Positions 54,004 to 63,261 of a stretch of DNA of 64,000 bases are shown one piece after another; positions within the stretch are counted from its first letter, which is position 1, and every line of letters starts with the position of its first letter. The position numbers were made by a program, and so were the translations under genes. The notes under the pieces are model-generated. The model had not been told where the DNA came from. It ran no database searches and saw nothing but the letters and a program-made list of their open reading frames with translations. This DNA comes from RPQJ01 sp963754125 (GTDB lineage: Bacteria; Pseudomonadota; Gammaproteobacteria; Steroidobacterales; Steroidobacteraceae), in contig CAVWEX010000002.1 of assembly GCA_963754125.1 (NCBI GenBank), positions 496,001-560,000 on the forward strand, in the 5' to 3' direction.

Positions 54004-55176
54004 GTGCTGACGCCTCTGCAATCGAAGCTGCCGCGCGTCGGCACGACGATCTTCACGGTGATGTCGCGGCTCGCAGCGGAATGCGGTGCGATCAACCTGT
54101 CGCAAGGGTTTCCCGACTTCGATCCGCCGTCGAGGCTGGTGGACCTCGTCACCGAGGCGATGAGAGCGGGGGTCAACCAGTACGCACCGATGGCGGGCGC
54201 GCCGGCACTGCTCGAAGCCATCGGGGCGAAGGTGCGGGCGCTCTACGGTCGCAACGTCGACTCAGCGGCGGAGATCACCGTCACCTCCGGCGCGACGGAA
54301 GCGCTGTTCTGCGCGATCCACGCCGTCGTGCGGCCCGGCGACGAGGTGATCCTGCTCGAGCCGGCCTATGATTCCTACGAGCCGGCCGTCGAGCTCGCCG
54401 GCGGGCGGGCGGTCCGCGTGCCGTTGCTGCGGCCGGACTTTCGCGTGGACTGGGACCGTGTACGCGATGCGACGTCGCCGCGCACGCGGCTCGTCGTCGT
54501 CAACTCGCCCCACAATCCCACCGGCGCGGTGTTCGCGGCGTCGGACCTCGACGCACTGGCCGACGTGCTCGCCCGCTGCGCGGCCTTCGTGCTGTCGGAC
54601 GAGGTGTACGAGCACATCCTGTTCGACGGCCGCACGCACGCGAGCCTGCTGACGCGGCCCGAGCTCGCGGCGCGCGCCTTCGTCGTATCCTCGTTCGGCA
54701 AGACCTTTCACTGCACCGGCTGGAAGGTCGGCTACTGCGTGGCGCCGCCGGCACTCACCGCGGAGTTCCGCAAGGTCCACCAGTTCGTGCAGTTCGCGGT
54801 CGCCGCGCCCATGCAGGCCGCGCTCGCCACATTTCTGCTCGAGAGCCCCGCGCACGCGAGCGACCTGGCCGGCTTCTACGAGCGCAAGCGCGACCGGTTC
54901 TGCCGCCTGCTGCAGGGAACCGCGCTGCGGGCCGTGCCCTCGGCCGGCACCTACTTCCAGCTCGCGGACTACTCGGCCGTGAGCGACCTGCCCGACGTCG
55001 AGTTCGCCCGGTGGATGACACGGGAACTCGGCGTGGCCACCATCCCGGTGTCGGTGTTCTCCGCCGGCTCCGTACACGAGCGCCTCGTGCGTTTCTGCTT
55101 CGCCAAGAACGACCCGACGCTCGACGCGGCCGGTGAGCGCCTGGCACGGCTCGGCATATCCGGAGTACCGACATGA
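54004..55176 (+). CDS. Methionine aminotransferase (YbdL-like, PLP class I)
   Basis: The 390-residue enzyme starts at GTG 54004. It has INLSQGFPDFDPP at the N-terminus, NSPHNPTGAVF and SDEVYEHILFDG. The PLP lysine is Lys233 in SSFGKTFHCTGWKVGY. These are features of the YbdL/KAT branch, which transaminates methionine, glutamine or aromatic amino acids with 2-oxo acids. It overlaps the omega-amidase gene (ATGA), a pairing known from methionine salvage and glutamine-transaminase routes. Confidence 0.9.
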   Translation: MLTPLQSKLPRVGTTIFTVMSRLAAECGAINLSQGFPDFDPPSRLVDLVTEAMRAGVNQYAPMAGAPALLEAIGAKVRALYGRNVDSAAEITVTSGATEALFCAIHAVVRPGDEVILLEPAYDSYEPAVELAGGRAVRVPLLRPDFRVDWDRVRDATSPRTRLVVVNSPHNPTGAVFAASDLDALADVLARCAAFVLSDEVYEHILFDGRTHASLLTRPELAARAFVVSSFGKTFHCTGWKVGYCVAPPALTAEFRKVHQFVQFAVAAPMQAALATFLLESPAHASDLAGFYERKRDRFCRLLQGTALRAVPSAGTYFQLADYSAVSDLPDVEFARWMTRELGVATIPVSVFSAGSVHERLVRFCFAKNDPTLDAAGERLARLGISGVPT

Positions 55177-55952
55177 ATTCCCACCTGCGCGTGACGCTCG
55201 TCCAGACCGAAATTGCCTGGCAGGACCCGGCAGCGAACCGGCGAAACCTGGCAGCGCACTTCCGCGGCCTCGTGGGCCACACCGACCTCGTGGTGCTGCC
55301 CGAGATGTTCTCGACCGGGTTCAGCATGGACGCCGAGACGCTGGCCGAGGACATGGACGGTCCCACGATCGGCTGGATGCGCGAGGAAGCCGCCGCGCTC
55401 GGTTGCGTCGTGACCGGCAGCCTGATCGTCCGCGACGCAGGGCGCTGCTTCAACCGGCTGGTGTGGGCACGCCCGGACGGCAGCCTCGAGCACTACGACA
55501 AGCGCCACCTGTTCCGCATGGCGAACGAGCAGCGGCACTACGCGGCCGGCGAGCGCCGGCTCGTGGTCGAGGTCAAGGGCTGGCGCGTCTGTCCGATGGT
55601 CTGCTACGACCTGCGCTTTCCCGTGTGGAGCCGCAGCCGTGACGACTACGACGCGCTGCTGTACGTCGCGAACTGGCCGCAGCGTCGCGCGCACGCGTGG
55701 ACGACCCTGCTCAAGGCGCGCGCCATCGAGAACCTGTGCTACGTCATCGGCGTGAACCGGGTCGGCAGGGACGGCAACGGCGCGACCTACCGGGGCGACA
55801 GCGTGGCGCTCGACTTCCTCGGCCAGCCGCTCTCGAGCGAGGGCGGCGGCGAGCGCGTCGAGACGGCCGTCCTCGACCTCGAGTCGCTGCGGGCCTACCG
55901 CCAGAGCTTCCCCGCGCAGCTCGACGCGGACCGCTTCGAGATCGTCGAGTGA
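55173..55952 (+). CDS. Omega-amidase (YafV/Nit2-like nitrilase)
   Basis: ATG 55173 overlaps the aminotransferase stop. The 259-residue nitrilase-superfamily protein has catalytic Glu in VVLPEMFSTGFSM, Lys in HYDKRHLFRM and Cys in PMVCYDLRFPVWSR. It hydrolyses 2-oxoglutaramate, the keto product made when glutamine is the amino donor. That pulls the transaminase reaction toward methionine. The translational coupling supports this. Confidence 0.9.
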   Translation: MNSHLRVTLVQTEIAWQDPAANRRNLAAHFRGLVGHTDLVVLPEMFSTGFSMDAETLAEDMDGPTIGWMREEAAALGCVVTGSLIVRDAGRCFNRLVWARPDGSLEHYDKRHLFRMANEQRHYAAGERRLVVEVKGWRVCPMVCYDLRFPVWSRSRDDYDALLYVANWPQRRAHAWTTLLKARAIENLCYVIGVNRVGRDGNGATYRGDSVALDFLGQPLSSEGGGERVETAVLDLESLRAYRQSFPAQLDADRFEIVE

Positions 55953-55962
55953 GCCGCGTCCA

Positions 55963-57135
55963 GTGAAAAAGCGCACGCGCATCACGCACCTGCCCGACGT
56001 GGTGCTGCCGACGGACAACCGGCCGCTGGTCGCGCCGATCCACCAGTCCGTCAAGTTCAGCTTCGACGACGTCGGCGAGACGCTGCGCTATTTCGGCGGG
56101 CAGCGCGAGGGCTTCTACTACTCGCGCGTGTCGAACCCGACGCTGCGCCAGCTCGAGCTCGTTCTGGCGGAGCTGCAGGGCCGCGACGCCTGCCTGCTCA
56201 CCGGTTCCGGCGTGGGCGCCATCGCGTTGTCGCTGCTTGCACTCCTGAAGGCGGGCGACCACGTGGTCTACTTCGCCGAGCTCTACGCGCCGACGCGTGC
56301 GCTGGTGCGCAAGCTGCTGGGCCGCTATGGCGTGGCGAGCACGATGCTCTCCCTCGGCGATACCGAGTCGCTCGAGCGCGTGCTGGCGGCGACGCCCACT
56401 CGGCTGGTGGCGCTGGAGTCGCCGTCCAACCCGGTGCTCAAGGTCGCGGACCTCGAGCGGATCACGGGGCTCGCACGGGCCCACGGCGCGCTGACGCTGC
56501 TCGACAACACGCTCGCCGGGCTCCACAACCACGGCCAGTACGACGTGGACCTGTACGTGCACAGCCTGACGAAATTCGCCTCGGGTCACGGCGACGTCAT
56601 GGGCGGGGCCGTGATCGGCCGCGGCGAGCTGGTCGATCAGCTGCGCGAGGATTGCTCGAACCTCGGGCCCACGCTCGACCCGCACGCCGCCTGGCTCGTT
56701 TTGCGCGGCCTCAAGACCTACTTCCTGCGCTGGGACGCGCATTGCGCCAACGCGCAGCGCGTCGCCGAGTTCCTCGCCACGCGCCCCGAGGTGAGCCGGG
56801 TGCGCTATCCCGGCCTGCCCGGCGACCCGGGCCACGCGCTCGCCGCAAGGCAGATGGACGGCTTCGGCGGCATCGTCAGCTTCGACGTCGCGGGCGGCCT
56901 CGCGGCCGGCACGCGCTTCGCCGAGGCGCTCGAGCTCTTCAGCCTCACGGCGAGCCTCGGTTCCACCGAGTCGCTGGTGGTCGCTCCGGCCATGCAGCAG
57001 CCGCGGGGCCTCACCCCCGAGCAGCTCGCGTGGTCGGACATCGGCCCGGGCACGGTGCGCCTCTCGATCGGCATCGAGGACATCGACGACCTGCTCGCGG
57101 ACCTCGGCCAGGCGCTCGAGCGCACGCGGTCCTGA
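55963..57135 (+). CDS. metC: Cystathionine beta-lyase (MetC), PLP enzyme
   Basis: The 390-residue Cys/Met-metabolism PLP enzyme starts at GTG 55963, 10 bp after the amidase. Signature blocks are REGFYYSRVSNPTLRQLE, LTGSGVGAIALSLLALL, TLLDNTLAG and HSLTKFASGHGDVMGG with the PLP lysine. FGGIVSFDV and LGSTESLVVAPA close the domain. It most likely splits cystathionine to homocysteine. Cystathionine gamma-lyase or gamma-synthase activity cannot be excluded by eye. Confidence 0.85.
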   Translation: MKKRTRITHLPDVVLPTDNRPLVAPIHQSVKFSFDDVGETLRYFGGQREGFYYSRVSNPTLRQLELVLAELQGRDACLLTGSGVGAIALSLLALLKAGDHVVYFAELYAPTRALVRKLLGRYGVASTMLSLGDTESLERVLAATPTRLVALESPSNPVLKVADLERITGLARAHGALTLLDNTLAGLHNHGQYDVDLYVHSLTKFASGHGDVMGGAVIGRGELVDQLREDCSNLGPTLDPHAAWLVLRGLKTYFLRWDAHCANAQRVAEFLATRPEVSRVRYPGLPGDPGHALAARQMDGFGGIVSFDVAGGLAAGTRFAEALELFSLTASLGSTESLVVAPAMQQPRGLTPEQLAWSDIGPGTVRLSIGIEDIDDLLADLGQALERTRS

Positions 57136-57227
57136 TCCGCCGGCGCCGTGCGCCCCGTCAGTGGCCGTCGGGATCGTGCGCCTCTGTTATCCTCGGTCGC
57201 CTTGAGGTCCGGACGATCGAAGGGATC

Positions 57228-59600
57228 ATGGACGGGACCGACCTGCAGCGCGACTTTACCCTCGGAGAATGGCTCGTCGAGCCGCGCGGGCTGCGCATCA
57301 CCGGCGCCGCGGGGACCCGAATCCTCACGCAGCCGCAGATGGACCTGCTGCTGTGCCTTGCCGAGCACCGTGGCGAGGCGGTCAGCCGCCAGGCGCTGCA
57401 GGAACGGGTGTGGCCGGGTGTGGCCGGGTCCGAGCTGCTGCTGCAGGCGACCATCCGCTCGCTGCGCGAGGTGCTCGGCCGCTCGCCGCGCGACCAGAGC
57501 TGCATCGTCAACGTCACCGGCGGAGGCTACGCGCTGGTGGCACGCGTCAACTCGTCCGGGACCGCGGTGTCCCGGCCGGTGGGCTCGCAGTCCGGTGCGT
57601 CAGACGCGACGGGCGGCGCCGCGGCTCCGGCCCGCCGGACCTTCTCAGGCTGGCTGTTCGCGTTCGTCGCCGAGCTTCGGCGCCGCAGCGTATTCAAGGT
57701 GGCGGGCGCCTACCTCCTCGGCACGTGGATCGTGCTGCAGGTCGCGGAGGTCACGTTCGCGCCGCTGCGCTTCCCCGCATGGTGGATGACCGCGCTCACG
57801 ATCCTCGCGGTGCTGGGGCTGCCGATCGTCGCCGTGCTCGCATGGTCCTACGAAATCACCGCGGGCGGCATCGTGCGTGATGATGGCTCCGCGCCCGGGA
57901 TCAGGCTGCCGCGGGCGCGGCGGGCGCTCGCGCCGGCACTGGTGGCCGGTGTCGCGCTCATGGCCCTGGTTACCGGCTACGCGTGGTGGCGGACCATCGG
58001 CGAGTCGCCGCCGGTCGCGGCGGTGGCGCAGCGCTTCGAACCCAGCCCTCAGTCGATTGCCGTGCTGCCGCTGGTGGACATGAGCCCGGCGGGGGAGGCC
58101 GCGTACCTCGGCGACGGCCTGAGCGAGGAGCTCTCGAGTGACCTCGCGAAGCTGCCCGGACTGCGGGTCGCGTCCCGGACTTCTGCGTTCGCATTCCGGG
58201 GCCGTGACATCGACGTACGATCGATCGGCGAACAGCTCGGCGTACGCTACGTGCTCGAGGGCAGCGTGCGCCGGGAAGGCGAGCGCGTGCGCGTGACGGC
58301 GCAGCTCATCGACGCGACCACCGGGTTTCAGGTGTGGACCGAGAGCTATGATCGTCCGTGGCAGGACCTGATCGGGATCCAGCAGGACCTCTCCGGGGCG
58401 ATCGCACGAAAGCTGCAGCTGGTGATCAGCCCGGAGCTCGAGCAGCAGATCCGGACCGCCGCGACCGACGACCCGCGCGCCTACGACTTCTACCTCGCCG
58501 GCGTGTCCCAGTTGCGACAGGGCGGCGGACTGAGCCGCATCGCCGACGCGGAGAGTCTTTTCCGCCGCTCGCTCGAAGCCGACCCGGGATTCGCCCGGGC
58601 CCAGGCCGGGCTCTGTGAGGTCGCAATCACGCGCTACGAGCGGACCAACGATACGGAGGACGTGCAGGCGGCCGAGGCCGCGTGTCGTGCTGCGCTCGAG
58701 GCCGATGCGACCCTGGCGGAGACCGAGCACGCCCTCGGAAGGCTGTATCTCACCAGCGGGCGACTCGAGCAGGCCGAGGCCGTCTATCGCTCGCTGCTGT
58801 CGCAGGCGCCGGCCAATGCCGACGTGCACATCGGCCTCGGCCGGGCGCTCGCGCGCTCGAACCGCACGGCGGAGGCGGAGCGGAGCTTCCGCGAAGCGAT
58901 CGACGTGGAGCCCGGCTACTGGCAGGCCTACAACAGCCTCGGCAATTTCCTGTTCAACCTGGGGCGCAGCGAGGAGGCGGCGCAGGCGTACCGGCGCGTC
59001 ACCGAGCTCGCGCCCGGCAGTCCCACGGGCTTCAACAACCTCGGTGCCGCTCGCATGATGGCCGGCGATCTCGCCGGGTCGGCGACGGCGTTCGAGCAGT
59101 CCACCCGGATCGAGCCATCCCGCAGCGCCTACTCGAATCTCGGCACGCTGTACTACTACCTCGGGAATTTCGAGGGTGCCGTCGAGCAGTACGACAAGGC
59201 AATCGCGATCGCGCCCGAGGACTTCCAGCTGTGGGGTTCGCGGGGCGATGCGGGCTGGTTCCTGCCGGGGCGCCGCGATCGCGCGCGCGAGGATTACAGG
59301 CACGCCGCGTCCCTTGCCGAGAAGAGCCTTGGCGTGAACTCGACCGACGGCGACACCTGGGCACTGCTCGGCTACTACTACAGCCGGCTCGGGGAACCCG
59401 ACCGGTCGAGCCGCTATGCGAGCCGGGCGATGGAACTTGCCCCGGACTCCCCCCAGGTCGCCTACTTCGCGGCCGTCGCGGCTGCGGGCCGGGGCGACAA
59501 GCCGGAAGCGTCGCGGCTGATCAATCGCGCGATCCAGCAGGGCTATTCGAAGGTGCTCGCCACACCCGACCCGGCGCTGAAAGGCGTCCCGATCGGCTGA
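57228..59600 (+). CDS. CadC-like winged-helix membrane regulator with FlgO-like domain and TPRs
   Basis: ATG 57228 gives a 790-residue protein; the long upstream frame overlaps metC and is a shadow. Residues 10-105 form an OmpR/CadC winged helix (QPQMDLLLCLAEHRGEAVSR, RSLREVLG, GGGYALVARV). A membrane module (FVAELRRRSVFKVAGAYLL to LAWSYEITAGGIVRD, about 143-220) matches that of the FHA protein at 11517-12188. A third helix near 240 precedes a FlgO-like domain (SIAVLPLVDMSP, LSEELSSDLAKLPGLRVASRTS). About eight TPR units follow. It probably binds DNA from the membrane and senses a periplasmic signal. The target genes are unknown. Confidence 0.85.
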   Translation: MDGTDLQRDFTLGEWLVEPRGLRITGAAGTRILTQPQMDLLLCLAEHRGEAVSRQALQERVWPGVAGSELLLQATIRSLREVLGRSPRDQSCIVNVTGGGYALVARVNSSGTAVSRPVGSQSGASDATGGAAAPARRTFSGWLFAFVAELRRRSVFKVAGAYLLGTWIVLQVAEVTFAPLRFPAWWMTALTILAVLGLPIVAVLAWSYEITAGGIVRDDGSAPGIRLPRARRALAPALVAGVALMALVTGYAWWRTIGESPPVAAVAQRFEPSPQSIAVLPLVDMSPAGEAAYLGDGLSEELSSDLAKLPGLRVASRTSAFAFRGRDIDVRSIGEQLGVRYVLEGSVRREGERVRVTAQLIDATTGFQVWTESYDRPWQDLIGIQQDLSGAIARKLQLVISPELEQQIRTAATDDPRAYDFYLAGVSQLRQGGGLSRIADAESLFRRSLEADPGFARAQAGLCEVAITRYERTNDTEDVQAAEAACRAALEADATLAETEHALGRLYLTSGRLEQAEAVYRSLLSQAPANADVHIGLGRALARSNRTAEAERSFREAIDVEPGYWQAYNSLGNFLFNLGRSEEAAQAYRRVTELAPGSPTGFNNLGAARMMAGDLAGSATAFEQSTRIEPSRSAYSNLGTLYYYLGNFEGAVEQYDKAIAIAPEDFQLWGSRGDAGWFLPGRRDRAREDYRHAASLAEKSLGVNSTDGDTWALLGYYYSRLGEPDRSSRYASRAMELAPDSPQVAYFAAVAAAGRGDKPEASRLINRAIQQGYSKVLATPDPALKGVPIG

Positions 59601-59607
59601 CCCACGC

Positions 59608-61266
59608 ATGCTGACCGACCACTCCGGCTTGAGTCCCTTCGAGCGCCTGCTCACGCTGTTCACCCGCGTACGGCCGGGCGAGGGACGCAGCGCATTCCTG
59701 TTCTTCGCGCACGGCTTCCTGATGCTGTTCTCCTACCAGGTCGTGAAGGCGCTGCGCGAGGCCTTCATGCTGGTCAAGTTCACGGCCGAGGTGCGCTCGT
59801 ACGCGGTTGCCGTGATCGCGCTCGTGCTGATGGTGCTGGTGCCCGTCTACGGCCGGGTCCGGCGACGGCTCGACGGGGAGCGGCTGCTGCAGGCCGTGAC
59901 CGCGTTCTTCGCGCTCAACCTGCTGGCGTTCGCGGCGGCAGCCGCAGCCGGCGCACCGATCGCCTTCAGCTTCTTCGTCTGGGTCAGCATCTTCGGCGTC
60001 GTGGTGATCGCCCAGCTGTGGGCGTTCGCGGCGGACTCCTTCAACCTGAAGAGCGGGCAGCGGCTGTTCCCGGTGATCATGGTCGGTGCGAACCTGGGCG
60101 CGCTGGCCGGCGCGAAGTCGGCGCAGCTCGCCGTCGACCTGCTGAGCCCGGTGGGCCTCATGGTGGTGGCGACCCTCACGCTGCTCGCGACGCTCGCGCT
60201 CGCGGGTCCCGAGCGCCGCGCGGTGCCCGACGGCTCCCGCCCGCTGGTCGTGGAGCACGGGCCCGCTCCGCCGAACCTGCTCGGCGGCATCGGGCTCGTG
60301 CTGCGCGACCGCTACCTGCTGCTGATCGCGCTGCTCGTGGTGCTGCTCAACTGGATCAACAGCACCGGCGAGTTCATCCTCGCCGACTTCGTGCAGCGCG
60401 ATGCCGCCGACCGCGTGGCGGCGAGCGGCGGCGTGCTCGACCGCGGCGCGCTGATCACCGCCTTCTACGGCGACTTCCAGTTCTGGGTCACCCTGCTCGG
60501 GCTGGCGATCCAGCTGCTGCTCGTCTCGCGCATCTACCGTCACGTCGGCGTGCGCGGCGCGCTGCTCGTGCACCCGACGATCGTGGCGCTGGGCTACGGG
60601 CTCATTGCGCTCGCACCGGTGCTCGGCGGCTTCGTGCCGGTGTTCACGCTGATCCGGCTGGTGAAGATCGCCGAGAACAGCATCGACTACTCGCTCATGA
60701 ACACCACGCGCCACGCGCTCTTCCTGCCGGTGGACCGCGACGCCAAGTACGAGGGCAAGACCGCGATCGATTCGTTCTTCTGGCGCTTCGGCGACCTGAT
60801 CCAGGCCGGCGTCGTGTACGCCGGTCTTCACTGGCTCGGCTGGGGCGTACCGCAGTTCGCGGTGCTCAACCTGCTGCTGGCGGTGGTGTGGATCGCGCTC
60901 GCGTTCGCGATCGGGCGGGAATTCGCGGCCAAGGCGCGCGAGAACGTGATCAACGTGGCGCCCGAGACCGGCGCGCCGATCCCGGACCTGCGCTACGTGC
61001 CGGGCCGGGCACTCGATCACCTCGTGCCGGAGGACGCGTTCCGCGACGCCGATCCGGGCGACGTGCTGCACCTCGCGGCGCGACTCGCGGACGGCCGACC
61101 CCTGCCGGCCTGGCTCCGGTTCGAGGCGAGGAGCCGGCGCTTCACCGGCCAGCCGCCCGCGGAGATGGTGGAGGAGCTGACCGTCACGGTCGTCGCGAGC
61201 GACGTGGACGGCCTGGAGGCGTCGAGCAGCTTCCGGTTGCGCGCCTTCGTGGCGCGCAACGGCTGA
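59608..61266 (+). CDS. ATP/ADP-carrier-family (Tlc/Npt-like) transporter
   Basis: The 552-residue protein has about 12 predicted membrane helices, with RSAFLFFAHGFLMLFSYQVVKALREAFM at the N-terminus. WAFAADSFNLKSGQRLFPVI and the Tlc-like loop IDSFFWRFGDLIQAG are also present. The extra C-terminal 85 residues form a soluble domain (RDADPGDVLHLAARLADGR, then FTGQPPAEMVEE). Members are famous in intracellular parasites as nucleotide exchangers, but related proteins occur in free-living bacteria with unknown cargo. It lies 7 bp after the TPR regulator, so the two may be co-transcribed. Confidence 0.8.
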   Translation: MLTDHSGLSPFERLLTLFTRVRPGEGRSAFLFFAHGFLMLFSYQVVKALREAFMLVKFTAEVRSYAVAVIALVLMVLVPVYGRVRRRLDGERLLQAVTAFFALNLLAFAAAAAAGAPIAFSFFVWVSIFGVVVIAQLWAFAADSFNLKSGQRLFPVIMVGANLGALAGAKSAQLAVDLLSPVGLMVVATLTLLATLALAGPERRAVPDGSRPLVVEHGPAPPNLLGGIGLVLRDRYLLLIALLVVLLNWINSTGEFILADFVQRDAADRVAASGGVLDRGALITAFYGDFQFWVTLLGLAIQLLLVSRIYRHVGVRGALLVHPTIVALGYGLIALAPVLGGFVPVFTLIRLVKIAENSIDYSLMNTTRHALFLPVDRDAKYEGKTAIDSFFWRFGDLIQAGVVYAGLHWLGWGVPQFAVLNLLLAVVWIALAFAIGREFAAKARENVINVAPETGAPIPDLRYVPGRALDHLVPEDAFRDADPGDVLHLAARLADGRPLPAWLRFEARSRRFTGQPPAEMVEELTVTVVASDVDGLEASSSFRLRAFVARNG

Positions 61267-61269
61267 GTT

Positions 61270-63242
61270 TCAACTGCCGGACTGGGTGCCGGCCGCGGCG
61301 ATGGCAAGGATCCTGTCGCGCCGCTGCAGCAGCGGCTTCACGGCTCGCGTCCCCACGAGTTCGCCGATCGCCGCCTCGACCGCGGCGGCATCGAGGCGCC
61401 TTAGTCGCTGCTGCATCTCGGCGCCCGTCTTCGCGAGCGGGCCCTCGAGCGCCTTCGGCAGCTGCGTCGATGCCCCGAAGGTCGAGCCATGACCGGTCAG
61501 GAACAGGGTCGCGGCGTCCGCGTCGTACAGGTAGCGGTCCGGCGTGCGGGCCTGGTTGCCGATCAACGCGTCGAAGGCGTAGGCGAGCTGGAACTGCGCG
61601 TTGAGGTCGCACCAGCCGCCCGCCGGCAGCCGCGGCGGTTTGCCGTCGGCCGGTGTCGGGCGCCGCGCCGGCTCGGACTGCGGCACGGTGGAGATCGTCT
61701 GGCAGGCGAGGCCGGCCCGCGCGCCGCCCCGCGCGTTCTGCCGGTCCTGCTCACTCGCCCAGCTGGCCGGGCGGCCCTGCAGCACGCCCTGCTGGCCTGC
61801 GTGCTGGCGTGCCACCGTCGCCGGAACGAGGCCGAGGCCGAGCGCCCGGTCGAGGCGATAGGCGGCGAGCTCGCGCTGGACCGTCTCGGGTGCAGCCGAC
61901 TCGAAGATGGCGTTCACGCTGCGTCCGTCGAGCGTCACCCGTGTCTCCAGCACGCCCGGGGCGCAGGCGAGCGTGGTCTCGATCGTGCCGCGCGCGAGGA
62001 TGTCGGCGACGACGGACTCGTCGAGTTTCTGCGAGCTCAGGTACAGCGGTTCCGCCGGGACCCCGGCGGCAGGAACGGTCGGCAGCGCGTACACGACGCG
62101 CGAGCCGGAGGCGTCCGAGACGAGTGCCGCGGGCCGACCCTGGTACACGGCGCGGTTCATGCCCGCATCGAGCTTCACGACCGCGCCGTCGAAACGCGAG
62201 ACGACCGTGGCGTTGCGCGCCACCGTGTGCCCGATCACCACGCGCCGCGCACCGACCTGCTGCAGGAACGGCTTGCAGCACGTCCGCCTCGGCGCACTCG
62301 TTGCAGAACGCGGCGCCCCGGTACCAGTTGGGACCGGTGGGCCCGAGCAGCGGGGCGTCGTCGGCGACGCGGAACCGCTCGACGGCCGGCGCCAGCGCGT
62401 CGCGTCCGGCGCCGGCCGGCATCGCCTGCAATCGGGCAGCGGCGGCCTCCGCACGGCGGGCGTAGGCGTCCTCGAACTCGACCAGGCCGCGCGGCGCGCA
62501 GCGTGGATTCGGCCACCAGGTACTCGTTCACGGCCGCGGCGTAGTCGCGGTTCAGCGTCTCGATGCCGCGGCCCTGCAGCAACGTCGAGGGCCCGCCGTG
62601 CATGTAGACCGTGTCGTTGATGCGCACGACCGCGGGCAGGCCGAGCAGCCACTGCCCGTACGGGCCCTGCGGTCCGAGGAGCCGGCGATGCGCGAAGAAT
62701 CCCGGCGGAAACAATCGCTCGAAGTCGGCCACGGTCGTCCCCGACTGGCGGGACAGGAAGGCGTCGCGCTGGCGGGAGCGTTCGTCGGGATCCTCGTCCG
62801 CCGCGTACGGCGCGAACTCGTCCGCCGCGACGTAGCGCAGGTCGCCGAGCACGTTCATCGCCTCGTGGTTGCCGAGCACCACGTGGACCCGGCCGCCGGC
62901 CGCTTCGGCCTCGCGCTGCAGGCGCATCAGCAGGTCCATGACCCTGCGCGAGTCCGCGCCGCGGTCGAGCAGGTCGCCGAGGCTCACGAGGTGCGTCTTG
63001 CCGCCCGTCCAGCGCAGCTCGGCGTCGACGACGCCCACCGACTGCAGCAGGGCGGTCAGCTCGGCGTGGGCGCCGTGCACGTCGGCGAAGGCGACCACGC
63101 GCTCGATACCACTCCAGGTGACGGGGGAAGCCTCGGTCGCAGCGGCCGCGGCGCTGGCGGCCCCGACCGCGCCGGCGGTCCAGGCGAGGACGCCCAGCAC
63201 CCGGCTCCGGAACAGCGCCGATCGGTCGCGTTGGTTCGGCAT
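61270..63242 (-). CDS. Metallophosphatase joined to a degenerate kinase-fold domain (two frame breaks)
   Basis: ATG 63242 has GGAGGA about 8 bp upstream. A signal peptide ends near AAAAATEA. The phosphatase has FADVHGAHAEL, LGDLLDRG and VVLGNHEAMN, with GHTV downstream. Extra bases near 62490 and 62275 break the frame; removing both restores RLVEFEDAYARR and DVLKPFLQQVGARRVVIGHTV, giving about 656 residues. The C-terminal half (from about residue 430) has YRLDRALGLGLVPATV and AYAFDALIGN, then LFLTGHGSTFG. These resemble the catalytic and metal loops of HipA/FAM20-like kinases, but the usual DHG aspartate is Thr-Gly. It is probably exported. The substrate is unknown. Confidence 0.65.
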
Positions 63243-63261
63243 GCGATCGCCTCCTCCGAGA

